A stretch of 10,619 nucleotides of DNA. It comes from an uncultured Rhodobacterales bacterium (GTDB lineage Bacteria; Pseudomonadota; Alphaproteobacteria; Rhodobacterales; Rhodobacteraceae). Shown here piece by piece: positions 1 to 7,515 of this stretch. The number at the start of each line of letters is the position of its first letter. Within the stretch, counting starts at the first letter, position 1. The position numbers and the translations under genes were made by a program. The notes below the pieces were generated by a model. That model was not told the DNA's origin. It did no database searches and saw only the letters and a program-made list of their open reading frames with translations. Location: positions 1 to 10,619 of the forward strand of contig CALCGO010000233.1 in NCBI GenBank assembly GCA_937901055.1, given 5' to 3'.

Positions 1-7
1 TGAAACC

Positions 8-1927
8 ATGTCGGATACTCTGATTGTCTATGTCTCGCTAAAAGAAAGCACGACAAGTGACGCCGACGCCTTTCTGATGGGGGCGCAGATCGGTGATGCG
101 CTTTTCGTGAAGAACGCTGCCGGCGACGTGTTTTCAACGCTCCCGGCTGAACTGCATCAGCAATCGAGCGATACCTACGGTCGGCTAATCGGCTTATCCG
201 TGGAGCATAACGACGATCCGGCCACGCAAACATTCACCGCTGCCCTTAATGCAGCCAACGTTCCGCACAGTCTGACGGCTTCAAGCGGAACGACCGACTG
301 TTTGCGGTATGAGGGTGACGAAACGGCGTTGAATTTTGCGATGCAGTTGGAGGTTGCGGAAACGAGTTGCATCTCCTTGACGAAGGTCGATTCCGCCATT
401 TACCCAAAACTTGCGCAAGCCGGTGTTGAAATCTTGTCCGACACCAATCCTGCGTCCAATTTTAGGGGATTGGATGGGCACGGTCTATTCCATTTGCCGA
501 TTGCCTATACGTTTGATGGTGGCCGTAAAATTCGTACGTCTCAGGATGTTCGCGATGATTTGTTAGTTGCGATTGGTTCCCAAGCCGATATCGCCATAAT
601 GGTTACCGCCGCCGCTGTGCAAGACCCTGTCGCCATGCAAGCGATTGTCGGGGCCCTGTCGACATCCGAAACATCTGGCGTTGGCAAAGTTGTCGCGCTG
701 TCCGGGTTTCGTCAAATTGCCGCGCCAACGGACGAAAAGTATCGTCTGTTGACTGCGAGCAACCATCACCGCGCGCTTGCCAGTAAGGAAACCTTAAGCG
801 AAAACCAAACCGAACTGGACAACGATGCCGCCACCGCGTGGCGGTTCTTCGATTTGTTCACGGACCCCGAAACCGGCCTTGTCCCGGGAACCGTATGGAT
901 GGAGGGCGAAAGTCACAGTTCCTACCCCTTCGCAACCATGTGGGATATCGGCACACACATCATGGCTTTAGTAAGTGCCAACACGTTGGGTGTGATTAAC
1001 GATGCAGAATTCACAGACCGTACAACGCGCTTATTGGCGCATTTGCCGACGATATCACGTATCAACGGGCTGCTGTTGCCACAAACCTCGATATCCGTTA
1101 CAGGTCGCCAACCCGGAGAGGTCGGCTTCGATGCGACCGACGCGGGCCGCTTGTTGATCAGCCTAAAAGCACTCGAACAACATGTTGGCGGTGGCATGGG
1201 GATCGCAGAAATCGTCGCTGGATGGGAATTCGAGAAAGTCATCAAGGACGGAAAAATCCGCAGCATTCGTGACGGCCGCTTCACCTCGGCTTTGGACTCC
1301 GGTTACACACATTATGTGTCACGCGGCTACGCACTTTGGGGGTTTGCGGTAGACACGCCGTTTCCCGAACACGCCGGTGACACTGAGATGGATGCCCAAA
1401 TGCGTGTCCTCGGTGTTATTGAAAATAGCGAATTGCTAAGCACTGAACCACATGTACTGGAAGCTGTGGAGATGGGATATTCCGCCCCGGCGCGCACCCT
1501 CGCAGATGTTCTATATACGCAGCAGATTGTCGAGTATGAGGCATCCGGTGATCCTGTGTGTGTGTCCGAAGGCCCGCTGGATCGCGAGCCATGGTTTTCT
1601 TATCAAGGCTACAAAATTGGCGACGATGATCCGTGGAAGGTCAACATTATCAACAGCACGGCCCGTTATCAAACCGCCGGTTTCAAGCGCGCGGTCACCA
1701 TGGTCAGCACCAAATCCGCCTACCTTTGGTCTGCGGTACGCCCGCAAGCGTACTCGCAATTGCTGATAGACTATGTCCGTAAAAACGCCCGTCTCGAAGA
1801 TCTCGGATTTGCTTCGGGAGTGTTTACCGCCACTGGATTAGCGACCGCGAATTACAGTGACGTCAATACCAATGGCATCATCCTCGAGGCGTTGGCCTTT
1901 CGCAAGAAAAACACGCCCATGATCTAG
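8..1927 (+). CDS. DUF3131 domain-containing protein (start uncertain, may extend upstream)
   Basis: The C-terminal part, from about residue 276 to the end, matches the DUF3131 family, a helical (alpha/alpha)6-like fold related to glycoside hydrolase/glucoamylase-type domains. Visible family signatures are ATAWRFF (275-281), ETGLVPGTV (288-296), TMWDIGTHI (310-318), a GLLLPQ segment and a closing NTNGIILEALAF. The first ~270 residues match nothing I recognise. No signal peptide or membrane segment is visible from this start. The ATG lies only 7 bases into the window, and the two in-frame codons before it (gaa, acc) are not stops, so the true start may be outside. No ribosome binding site can be judged. 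DUF3131 proteins often sit near envelope or exopolysaccharide genes, and a glycosyltransferase is the convergent neighbour, so a role in surface glycan metabolism is possible but inferred. Substrate and activity are unknown. The gene ends in TAG, two bases from the stop of the opposing gene. Confidence 0.82.
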   Translation: MSDTLIVYVSLKESTTSDADAFLMGAQIGDALFVKNAAGDVFSTLPAELHQQSSDTYGRLIGLSVEHNDDPATQTFTAALNAANVPHSLTASSGTTDCLRYEGDETALNFAMQLEVAETSCISLTKVDSAIYPKLAQAGVEILSDTNPASNFRGLDGHGLFHLPIAYTFDGGRKIRTSQDVRDDLLVAIGSQADIAIMVTAAAVQDPVAMQAIVGALSTSETSGVGKVVALSGFRQIAAPTDEKYRLLTASNHHRALASKETLSENQTELDNDAATAWRFFDLFTDPETGLVPGTVWMEGESHSSYPFATMWDIGTHIMALVSANTLGVINDAEFTDRTTRLLAHLPTISRINGLLLPQTSISVTGRQPGEVGFDATDAGRLLISLKALEQHVGGGMGIAEIVAGWEFEKVIKDGKIRSIRDGRFTSALDSGYTHYVSRGYALWGFAVDTPFPEHAGDTEMDAQMRVLGVIENSELLSTEPHVLEAVEMGYSAPARTLADVLYTQQIVEYEASGDPVCVSEGPLDREPWFSYQGYKIGDDDPWKVNIINSTARYQTAGFKRAVTMVSTKSAYLWSAVRPQAYSQLLIDYVRKNARLEDLGFASGVFTATGLATANYSDVNTNGIILEALAFRKKNTPMI

Positions 1928-1935
1928 CGCTAGAT
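1922..1935. terminator. 14-bp perfect palindrome spanning two convergent stop codons
   Basis: ATCTAGCGCTAGAT reads identically on both strands. It contains the TAG stop of the upstream plus-strand gene and the TAG stop of the downstream minus-strand gene, only two bases apart. As RNA the arms could fold from either direction. There is no T-run on either side and no proper loop, so a role as a bidirectional terminator is weak inference. It may simply result from two facing TAG codons. Confidence 0.3.
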
Positions 1936-2790
1936 AATCCCTCGAAATCGGTTGGGAATTTTCACAACCGGATTGCCGCGTATCATCCCGGGTTTGTTTA
2001 ATGCATAAAGTGGCCGGCGCAACCGTTGCCGTCTTCTAGCCTCTTCGAAATATGCGTCACCTTCAACCGGGTCGGACTCCGCGATGATTTTGAACAGGGC
2101 TTCGCGTCGCGAAAGGTGTTTTTTCCAACCCGATCCCAAACGGTCCTCATCAGCCGTTTTTCCGGTGGCCAGTTCGTAATCTATCATACCGAAATGGAAC
2201 AAAAACAGCTTTGGATCAATGTGGAAATTCCGCCCCTTCACCCGGTGCATTCCTGAACCCCAAGTCACAGGACGAAACGCCACGACGGGCTTGGTGTACC
2301 GCGATGAGAGATGCGCAAATTGGCGTTGATCCAAAAATGGACGCCGTAGGTCCAACGCCGATTCCTGTTCCAGATGTTGCCCAACATCCAACCCAAGTCC
2401 AGACAATGTCGTCTTCGCTTTGGATTGCGACAGGTATTCAGCCAACGTTAGGCTTACGTTAGGATCAACTATAAGGAATTCGTCGACATCCGTGACAATC
2501 ACAGCATCGAAATACTTGAACAAACCGCGAGCCATATGTGACATCACTTGAGCCCGTCGCGCATCGGCTCTCGCACGTTTCAGCGGCAGGTGCGGCAGGA
2601 CGATGGTGTTTATTTCGCCCAACCATTCCGGCAACGGCTGATCATGCCCATCGATAAAAACGTAAAGGTTTTTAAGGCCGAATTGCCGCCCATAATACTG
2701 AACCCACTTTTCCAAAAACATCGTATCGTTTCGTACAGTGGTAATTGCAGCGACGCGCTTCAGCGTGGGCTCAATTGAGGCATCATCCAT
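1930..2790 (-). CDS. Glycosyltransferase family 2-like protein (Glyco_tranf_2_4 type)
   Basis: A probable cytoplasmic GT-A-fold sugar transferase of about 286 residues, using a nucleotide-sugar donor; donor and acceptor are unknown. The N-terminus has the pattern of the Glyco_tranf_2_4 family: VAAITTVRND followed by EKWVQYYGRQFG. A strand ending in VIVTDVDEFL holds the metal-binding DxD motif (Asp101 and Asp103 from the start chosen here). WGSGMHRV and FLFHFGMIDYE follow, as in family members that glycosylate cell-surface polysaccharides. There is no signal peptide or membrane helix. The frame is open to a TTG at 2835 directly after an in-frame stop, which would add 15 residues. I chose the ATG at 2790 because the extra residues are not family-like, but neither start has a good Shine-Dalgarno sequence. 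The gene lies 94 bp downstream of the multicopper oxidase on the same strand and faces the DUF3131 gene. Confidence 0.8.
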   Translation of the reverse strand: MDDASIEPTLKRVAAITTVRNDTMFLEKWVQYYGRQFGLKNLYVFIDGHDQPLPEWLGEINTIVLPHLPLKRARADARRAQVMSHMARGLFKYFDAVIVTDVDEFLIVDPNVSLTLAEYLSQSKAKTTLSGLGLDVGQHLEQESALDLRRPFLDQRQFAHLSSRYTKPVVAFRPVTWGSGMHRVKGRNFHIDPKLFLFHFGMIDYELATGKTADEDRLGSGWKKHLSRREALFKIIAESDPVEGDAYFEEARRRQRLRRPLYALNKPGMIRGNPVVKIPNRFRGII

Positions 2791-2884
2791 AAAAGTATCC
2801 GTGCGAAATGGGCTGTCAGGTGTAATCTTTCCCAACTAGCCCAAATACACACAAATTCATAGGGTAATCGCGCGGTTGCTTCGC

Positions 2885-4378
2885 CTAGACGACGACGAAC
2901 TGCCCCATCATACCTGCATCCTCATGCTCCAGAATATGGCAGTGATACATGAACGGAGCGTTGGCGTCGGCGTAATCCTCGAAGCGCATGATGATCCGGA
3001 CCACCTCGTCAGGGTTCACCATAACGACGTCTTTGCGCCCATGCTCGTTCGGTGCAGGGGGCTGACCGTCACGGTCCAAAATCTGGAATTGCACATCATG
3101 CATATGGAACGGGTGCGGCATCATCGAAACATTCCGTAACTCCCATATCTCGGTGTCGCCAAGGTTTACAACCTCGTCGATACGGGCCATGTCCATGACC
3201 TTGCCGTTAATACTGTGGGAGTTTCCGCCGCCCATCATCGCGCCCATGCCCATCTGCATTTCCAGATTGAAGACACGGGTTTTCACGGCGTCGGCTTCGT
3301 TCAACCACTCCATTGTGGTTAGATGTGACGGTAGATCAGCAGATTGGGTTATTTTCGCTGCCGCGCGTATTTCCAAGAAAGGGAAGGCTGGCGCATTGTT
3401 GTTTTCGCCGCTCATCATTCCACCGCTTGAACCTCCACCAATTGCCATATTCAACAACATGACTTTTTCCGCAGCGACGAGATCAACGATGATTTCCGCA
3501 CGTTCGGCGGGGGCCAGTTGCAATAAGTTCATCTCCACCGGTGCTTCCAAAAATCCACCATCAGTTGCGACTTGCATGAAGTTCGCACCGTTATCCAGCG
3601 CAAGATTATAGGTGCTGGCGTTAGACCCGTTCAATATCCGCAGGCGCAACTTTGTCGTCGTTGCCTCGAAATACGGGGCGTAGGTCCCGTTGGCAAACGG
3701 AACGTTTCCAACCATCCCCATCATGCGTGAATGCATCGAAAGCCCGTAATCCATTCGCCCGTCGCGCGTGAATATGCGATCCTGAAGCACCAAAGGAATG
3801 TCGTCGATGCCATAGTTGTTGGGCAAGGGCAGCGCGTCTGACTCGGCATCTTCAACGATGAACATACCCGCCATGCCACGCCAGACGTGTTCGGCTGTTT
3901 TGCCCATCAGGTGCGGGTGATACCACAGACTCGCGGCCTTTTGCTTGATTGTGAATTCCGAGGCCCAAGTCTCATTTGGGCTAACAACCTGATGTGGCCC
4001 ACCATCCATGCGGGCCGGCAAGTGCATGCCGTGCCAATGCAACGTTGATGGTTCCTCCAGTGTATTCGATACATTAATTCGTATCGCAGCACCGTCCCGA
4101 ACCTTCAGTGTGGGGCCCAAGTAACTGCCGTTTATCCCGCTCGTCGGGGTCTGATAGCCTTCAAAAAATTCGGTGACCCCGTTCTGCATCGTCAGGTCAT
4201 AAACCCGTACGCCGCCCTCTGCGTGCCCGGTTTCTAGCGCCGGGATTTTTAGCAGGTTCGTCATTCCCCCGGTCGGTTGCGCAAATCCCGACCGTGGCCA
4301 GTAAACGGCAGCACCGCCAAGTACAACTGCACTTGCAGCTGTGGATTTCAAAAAACTTCGGCGGGTAAAAACATTCAT
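2885..4378 (-). CDS. Tat-exported CueO-like multicopper oxidase
   Basis: A periplasmic laccase-like enzyme that couples substrate oxidation (for CueO, Cu(I) to the less toxic Cu(II)) to four-electron reduction of O2. The N-terminus is a twin-arginine signal (T5-R-R-S-F-L-K11, hydrophobic stretch, likely cleavage near A33). All ligand motifs of the three-cupredoxin fold are present: HWHGMH (H114, H116), WYHPH (H154, H156), HPFHMH (H422, H425, H427) and HCHILEHEDAGM (H479, C480, H481, H485, axial M490). That gives ten His, the type-1 Cys and a Met axial ligand. Met-rich stretches (MHSRMMGM at 215-222, GGMMSG at 319-324, LEMQMGMGAMMGG at 372-384) resemble the Cu(I)-collecting insert of CueO. Its 497 residues are close to CueO's length. 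AGGAG sits 7 bases before the ATG. A CueR-type promoter in the gap upstream supports copper-induced expression. A CopA-type or other laccase role cannot be excluded. Confidence 0.93.
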   Translation of the reverse strand: MNVFTRRSFLKSTAASAVVLGGAAVYWPRSGFAQPTGGMTNLLKIPALETGHAEGGVRVYDLTMQNGVTEFFEGYQTPTSGINGSYLGPTLKVRDGAAIRINVSNTLEEPSTLHWHGMHLPARMDGGPHQVVSPNETWASEFTIKQKAASLWYHPHLMGKTAEHVWRGMAGMFIVEDAESDALPLPNNYGIDDIPLVLQDRIFTRDGRMDYGLSMHSRMMGMVGNVPFANGTYAPYFEATTTKLRLRILNGSNASTYNLALDNGANFMQVATDGGFLEAPVEMNLLQLAPAERAEIIVDLVAAEKVMLLNMAIGGGSSGGMMSGENNNAPAFPFLEIRAAAKITQSADLPSHLTTMEWLNEADAVKTRVFNLEMQMGMGAMMGGGNSHSINGKVMDMARIDEVVNLGDTEIWELRNVSMMPHPFHMHDVQFQILDRDGQPPAPNEHGRKDVVMVNPDEVVRIIMRFEDYADANAPFMYHCHILEHEDAGMMGQFVVV

Positions 4379-4407
4379 CGTGTGCTCCTAGTTATTAGCT
4401 GCTCACA

Positions 4408-4438
4408 CACGTAATGCTTCCAGTTAGGGGAAGGTCAA
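4408..4438 (-). promoter_or_regulatory. CueR/HmrR-type copper-responsive promoter of the multicopper oxidase
   Basis: On the minus strand, TTGACC (4433-4438) is followed by a 19-bp spacer and a -10 hexamer TACGTG (4408-4413). The spacer carries the dyad ACCTTCCCCTAACTGGAAG, with half-sites ACCTTCC and GGAAG (the second arm ends GCA instead of the perfect GGT). An overlong 19-bp spacer with this dyad is the known architecture of MerR-family metal sensors. The left half matches, from memory, the E. coli copA and cueO promoters recognised by CueR. Predicted transcription starts about 25-30 bases before the oxidase ATG. No regulator gene is in the window. Confidence 0.82.
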
Positions 4439-4448
4439 GAGGATGAAT

Positions 4449-5504
4449 CTACTTCCATGTCCGATCAAGCAAACTAAGCCAGTTTTCGTTGCATATTTTT
4501 GCCATCAACGGCTCGTCGATACCGTGTTGGCGCATCGCCTCGCGCAAATTTGTCAGCCCCGCGATGTCGCCGATCGCGTCCGGAATTTCAGCCCCGTCAA
4601 AGTCGGACCCTAAACCAACGCGATCTTCCCCCAAATGCGTGATCAGATGGTCGAGGTGTCGCATCATCACATCCAATCCCACATCCGTTTTCATCTGCCC
4701 GTCGGGCCGCAAAAACGCCACCGCGAAGTTCAAACCGACCATGCCGTCGCTGTCTTTGATCATGGCCAGTTGGTCGTCCGTAAGGTTCCGTGCATGCGGG
4801 CTTATCGCATGGCAGTTGGAGTGTGTGGCCACCAAAGGCGCATCGCTAATTTTGGCAATATCGCGCATTCCGGCCGCATTCAGGTGCGAAAGATCGAGCA
4901 TGATCCCCAAACGATTACATTCGCGGACCAAATCCTTGCCGGCGTTCGTTAACCCCTCGCCAATGTCGCCATCGGATGGGTATCGGAACGGAACTCCATG
5001 CCCGAACGCCGTCGGACGGCTCCACACCGGACCCAAAGACCGTAGACCAAGGTCATGCATTTTGCCGAGCATATCGAGGTTAGTGTCGATCCCCTCGGCC
5101 CCCTCAATGTGCATGATCGCAGCCATCAAACCGGTGTTCAGACATTCGCGAATTTCCGCGGTCGTCGTGCAAATCTTAAGCGCCCCGTCGGCCTCTAGTT
5201 GCCTTAAAATTTCGGCCTGCGCCAACATGACCGGTTCGGCGTCAACTTGTAGAACGGGTGCGGGCAAGGGTAGGTCGTATTCCGGCTGCCGCATCATTTC
5301 AAAAAAGTGGTCGAATTTCCCGGGGGAAGGTACGTAGATTGCAAAAAAACCACCCCCAAAACCCCCAATGCGGGATTTGGGCACGTCGATGTGTGCGTTA
5401 TTTCCGTCCACGAATTCTTTGCGCGCGCCCGCGCCAGTTTTCATTTGCAACAACAGCGCATCGTTGTGGCCATCAAAAATCGGGGGGAAGGAAGGACTTG
5501 TCAT
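4449..5504 (-). CDS. Membrane dipeptidase (peptidase family M19)
   Basis: A binuclear zinc peptidase of the renal-dipeptidase family, which cleaves dipeptides, sometimes D-amino acid-containing ones. From the chosen start (351 residues) the zinc and catalytic residues are all visible: H13 and D15 in FDGHNDAL, bridging E134 in MHIEGAEG, H207 in LDLSHLN, H228 in ATHSNCHA, and D301 in GLGSDFDG. Length is normal for the family. No signal peptide or lipobox is seen, so it is probably cytoplasmic. The frame can be opened at a TTG at 5528, but GAGG lies 5 bases before the ATG at 5504 and the family-conserved region begins soon after, so 5504 is preferred. It lies 69 bp downstream of selO and 70 bp upstream of the multicopper oxidase. 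No clear promoter of its own is visible, so co-transcription with selO is likely. The natural substrate cannot be told from sequence. Confidence 0.92.
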   Translation of the reverse strand: MTSPSFPPIFDGHNDALLLQMKTGAGARKEFVDGNNAHIDVPKSRIGGFGGGFFAIYVPSPGKFDHFFEMMRQPEYDLPLPAPVLQVDAEPVMLAQAEILRQLEADGALKICTTTAEIRECLNTGLMAAIMHIEGAEGIDTNLDMLGKMHDLGLRSLGPVWSRPTAFGHGVPFRYPSDGDIGEGLTNAGKDLVRECNRLGIMLDLSHLNAAGMRDIAKISDAPLVATHSNCHAISPHARNLTDDQLAMIKDSDGMVGLNFAVAFLRPDGQMKTDVGLDVMMRHLDHLITHLGEDRVGLGSDFDGAEIPDAIGDIAGLTNLREAMRQHGIDEPLMAKICNENWLSLLDRTWK

Positions 5505-5573
5505 AGGGGCCTCGGGTGTAGGTTTCAAAGAAGTTTACTCTTTGATAAAATCCTTCTGAATGCAAACGAAATC

Positions 5574-6995
5574 CTATGTTCCGCAGAATGTCGCCTGCAC
5601 GATCTCTTCGGGCATCGGTGCGTTTTCATATTCGGCATTTTCCGGCTGTTCATCATAAGGACGCGCCAGAACAGCATGCAGCCGCTTGAACGGTTTCAGA
5701 TCGCCTTGGTTGGCCGCTGTGATAACCTCCTCAATGCGATGGTTTCGCGGAATAAACACAGGGTTAACCTTTTGCATTAACGCAGCGTCAGCGCTCAAGG
5801 CGTTCCATCGCGATATCCAGTCGGTAATCTGTTCAGGATTGGCAAACATCGCCTTCACACTTGTGAAGTCCTTCGTTCGTGCGCCCAAAGTTAGGTGCCG
5901 GAAGAATAGCGTGAAATCCACATCTTCCTGCGCCATTGCCCCCATCAATTCCGTCACCAGTTCGCGTAGCTCCGCCGTATCTGCAGCCATCCCGATCTTG
6001 GCCGCAAACCCGCGGTAAAACGCGTTGGAAAACGCAGGCGCGAACAATTCCAACGCCTCTTGTGCTTCGGTATCGACGTTGTCGCCCAGCACCGGCCCCA
6101 ATGCCTGCGCCAGTTGTGCCATATTCCAATGTGCCATTTCCGGCTGGTTGTTCCACGCATATCGCCCATGTCGATCAATCGAGCTGAACACAGTCTCGGG
6201 GTGGAATATATCCATGAAGGCGCACGGACCATAATCAATCGTCTCACCCGAGATCGCGCTGTTATCCGTGTTCATCACTCCGTGAATAAACCCGACCAAC
6301 ATCCACCGCGCCACCAATTCGGCTTGCCGCACTATGATTGCGTCCAGCATCCCGCGAACCGGATTTTCCGCCTCTGCTGCCATTGGGTAATGGCGCGCGA
6401 TCACATGCTCTGCCAGTAGTTGCAAAGCTTCGTGATCTTTCCGTGCGTAGTAATACTGAAAAGTTCCAACACGAATATGGCTTTGTGCCACCCTTGTCAG
6501 CACTGCGCCGGGTTCATAGCCATCCCGCAAAATCTGTTCGCCCGTCGTCACAGCGGCCAATGCCCTCGTAGTTGGCAACCCTAACGCGGCCATTGCCTCG
6601 CTAACCAGATATTCGCGCAACACCGCACCCAACGTCGCGCGACCGTCGCCGTTTCGCGAAAACATCGTTGGGCCTGAACCCTTAAGCTGGATGTCACGCC
6701 GAATTCCGTCCGGACCAACGACCTCGCCCAGCAATACCGCGCGACCGTCCCCAAGCTGTGGGTTCCAGCCACCGAACTGGTGCCCGGCATAAGCCGTCGC
6801 AATCGGATCAGCCCCCTCGGGGATCACATTTCCTGACAGAATCTCTGCATTTAGCGCACCGGCATCTACGCCGATCTTCGCCGCCAAAAGATGGTTAACA
6901 GCAACAACTGATGGCGAAGCCACAGGGGTTGGCGGTTGCTTCGCATAGAACCGTTGCGGCAGACGCGCATAGCTGTTGTCAAAGGTAAACGGCAT
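5574..6995 (-). CDS. selO: Protein adenylyltransferase SelO (YdiU family)
   Basis: A pseudokinase-fold enzyme that transfers AMP from ATP to Ser/Thr/Tyr of target proteins; in E. coli and yeast it is linked to redox homeostasis. Family signatures run in order: YAGHQFGGWNPQLGDGRA (69-86), IQLKGSGPTMFSRNGDGRA (102-120, with the nucleotide-binding Lys105), LREYLVSEAM, GFIHGVMNTDN (235-245) and ETIDYGPCAFMD (251-262, with metal-binding Asp254). Length is 473 residues, close to E. coli YdiU (478). The C-terminus is FCGT, placing Cys471 third from the end, where eukaryotic SelO has selenocysteine. The only other cysteine is Cys258. GGAGG lies 5 bases before the ATG. It is the first gene of a minus-strand run leading into the M19 peptidase, behind a promoter at 7025-7053. 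Confidence 0.96.
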   Translation of the reverse strand: MPFTFDNSYARLPQRFYAKQPPTPVASPSVVAVNHLLAAKIGVDAGALNAEILSGNVIPEGADPIATAYAGHQFGGWNPQLGDGRAVLLGEVVGPDGIRRDIQLKGSGPTMFSRNGDGRATLGAVLREYLVSEAMAALGLPTTRALAAVTTGEQILRDGYEPGAVLTRVAQSHIRVGTFQYYYARKDHEALQLLAEHVIARHYPMAAEAENPVRGMLDAIIVRQAELVARWMLVGFIHGVMNTDNSAISGETIDYGPCAFMDIFHPETVFSSIDRHGRYAWNNQPEMAHWNMAQLAQALGPVLGDNVDTEAQEALELFAPAFSNAFYRGFAAKIGMAADTAELRELVTELMGAMAQEDVDFTLFFRHLTLGARTKDFTSVKAMFANPEQITDWISRWNALSADAALMQKVNPVFIPRNHRIEEVITAANQGDLKPFKRLHAVLARPYDEQPENAEYENAPMPEEIVQATFCGT

Positions 6996-7024
6996 TCCGG
7001 CCTCCGTTACGAATTGTTAACCCG

Positions 7025-7053
7025 TATATAGAGACCCCGCGCCGGAATTTCCA
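7025..7053 (-). promoter_or_regulatory. Candidate sigma-70-type promoter for selO
   Basis: On the minus strand, TGGAAA (7048-7053) and TATATA (7025-7030) are separated by exactly 17 bp. This places the start about 22 bases before the selO ATG, just enough for its GGAGG site. The -35 box matches the TTGACA consensus at four of six bases and overlaps an arm of the hairpin at 7048-7067. Confidence 0.45.
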
Positions 7054-7067
7054 TCAACCGATGGAAA
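7048..7067 (-). terminator. Hairpin between the secreted-protein gene and selO
   Basis: TTTCCATC and GATGGAAA form a perfect 8-bp stem around a 4-base loop, 34 bases past the stop of the upstream minus-strand gene. Only a short TT follows the stem on that strand, so it is at best a weak intrinsic terminator. It overlaps the -35 box proposed for selO, so it could instead be a regulator-binding dyad. Confidence 0.35.
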
Positions 7068-7100
7068 AGGGAAGCAAGCCTGTGCCCGCCGCCATGTAAA

Positions 7101-7457
7101 TTACTGTACGGGCCAAGTTTCTGCCTCGCAAAGGGCGTTTCCTGCGGTACAACCTTCAAGTGACATCTCGGTTTCGCTGAAAACCACTTTGCCACTGAAT
7201 ATCATGAAACTTGGCATATCCGGGTGTTTCATGCTTTCACCTGACCACGACCCGTCGTCCCGCTCGGTTATCCCGTCGCACATTTCGAAACCGTCGCCAA
7301 CGCGCGTGCAATACAGTTGGCCGTCGTCCGTAGTGCGCACAAGAATAAATTCTTCACCATTGCGAAGGTAAACCCCGATGATTTCGGCACTAACACTCGT
7401 GGCAAAAGATGCCGCTCCTATAACCAAAGCAATCGCAGTTGAAGCCAATTTATTCAT
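7101..7457 (-). CDS. Small secreted four-cysteine protein of unknown function
   Basis: I do not recognise this family. The 118-residue protein begins with a clear Sec signal peptide: basic MNK, a hydrophobic stretch of about 15 residues, then SVSA with cleavage expected after A24. The mature ~94 residues contain four cysteines (C50, C60, C103, C110), suggesting two periplasmic disulfides. They also hold strand-like segments (IIGVYLRNGEEFILVRT, MIFSGKVVFSETEMSLEGC) consistent with a small beta-rich fold. The frame stays open to 7559, but the ATG at 7457 is preceded at 6 bases by GGGAG and starts exactly at the signal peptide, so the longer version is rejected. It is the same strand as selO, 105 bp upstream of it. 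A dyad at 7516-7531 lies in its probable promoter region. A periplasmic role is inferred from the signal peptide alone. Confidence 0.82.
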   Translation of the reverse strand: MNKLASTAIALVIGAASFATSVSAEIIGVYLRNGEEFILVRTTDDGQLYCTRVGDGFEMCDGITERDDGSWSGESMKHPDMPSFMIFSGKVVFSETEMSLEGCTAGNALCEAETWPVQ

Positions 7458-7515
7458 ATCACTCTCCCGAAGGGTGTTTTCGTGTTTCTGGTTTCTACAA
7501 TACAAATAGCTAATA

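Noticed and set aside
4489..5337. A 282-codon open frame on the strand opposite the M19 peptidase.
   Set aside because: It is antisense to a gene with all catalytic residues intact. Its Ser/Arg/Pro/Cys-rich composition is typical of a shadow frame.
5505..5528. A TTG start adding 8 residues to the M19 peptidase.
   Set aside because: GAGG is correctly placed before the ATG at 5504, and no ribosome binding site precedes the TTG.
5525..5545. Inverted repeat TCAAAG/CTTTGA in the selO to M19 gap, considered as a terminator.
   Set aside because: The stem is only 6 AT-rich base pairs with a 9-base loop and no T-run on the minus strand, too weak to claim.
5577..5585. Possible selenocysteine readthrough at the end of SelO.
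   Set aside because: The relevant codon is TGC (cysteine), the gene ends in TAG rather than TGA, and no SECIS-like hairpin is needed.
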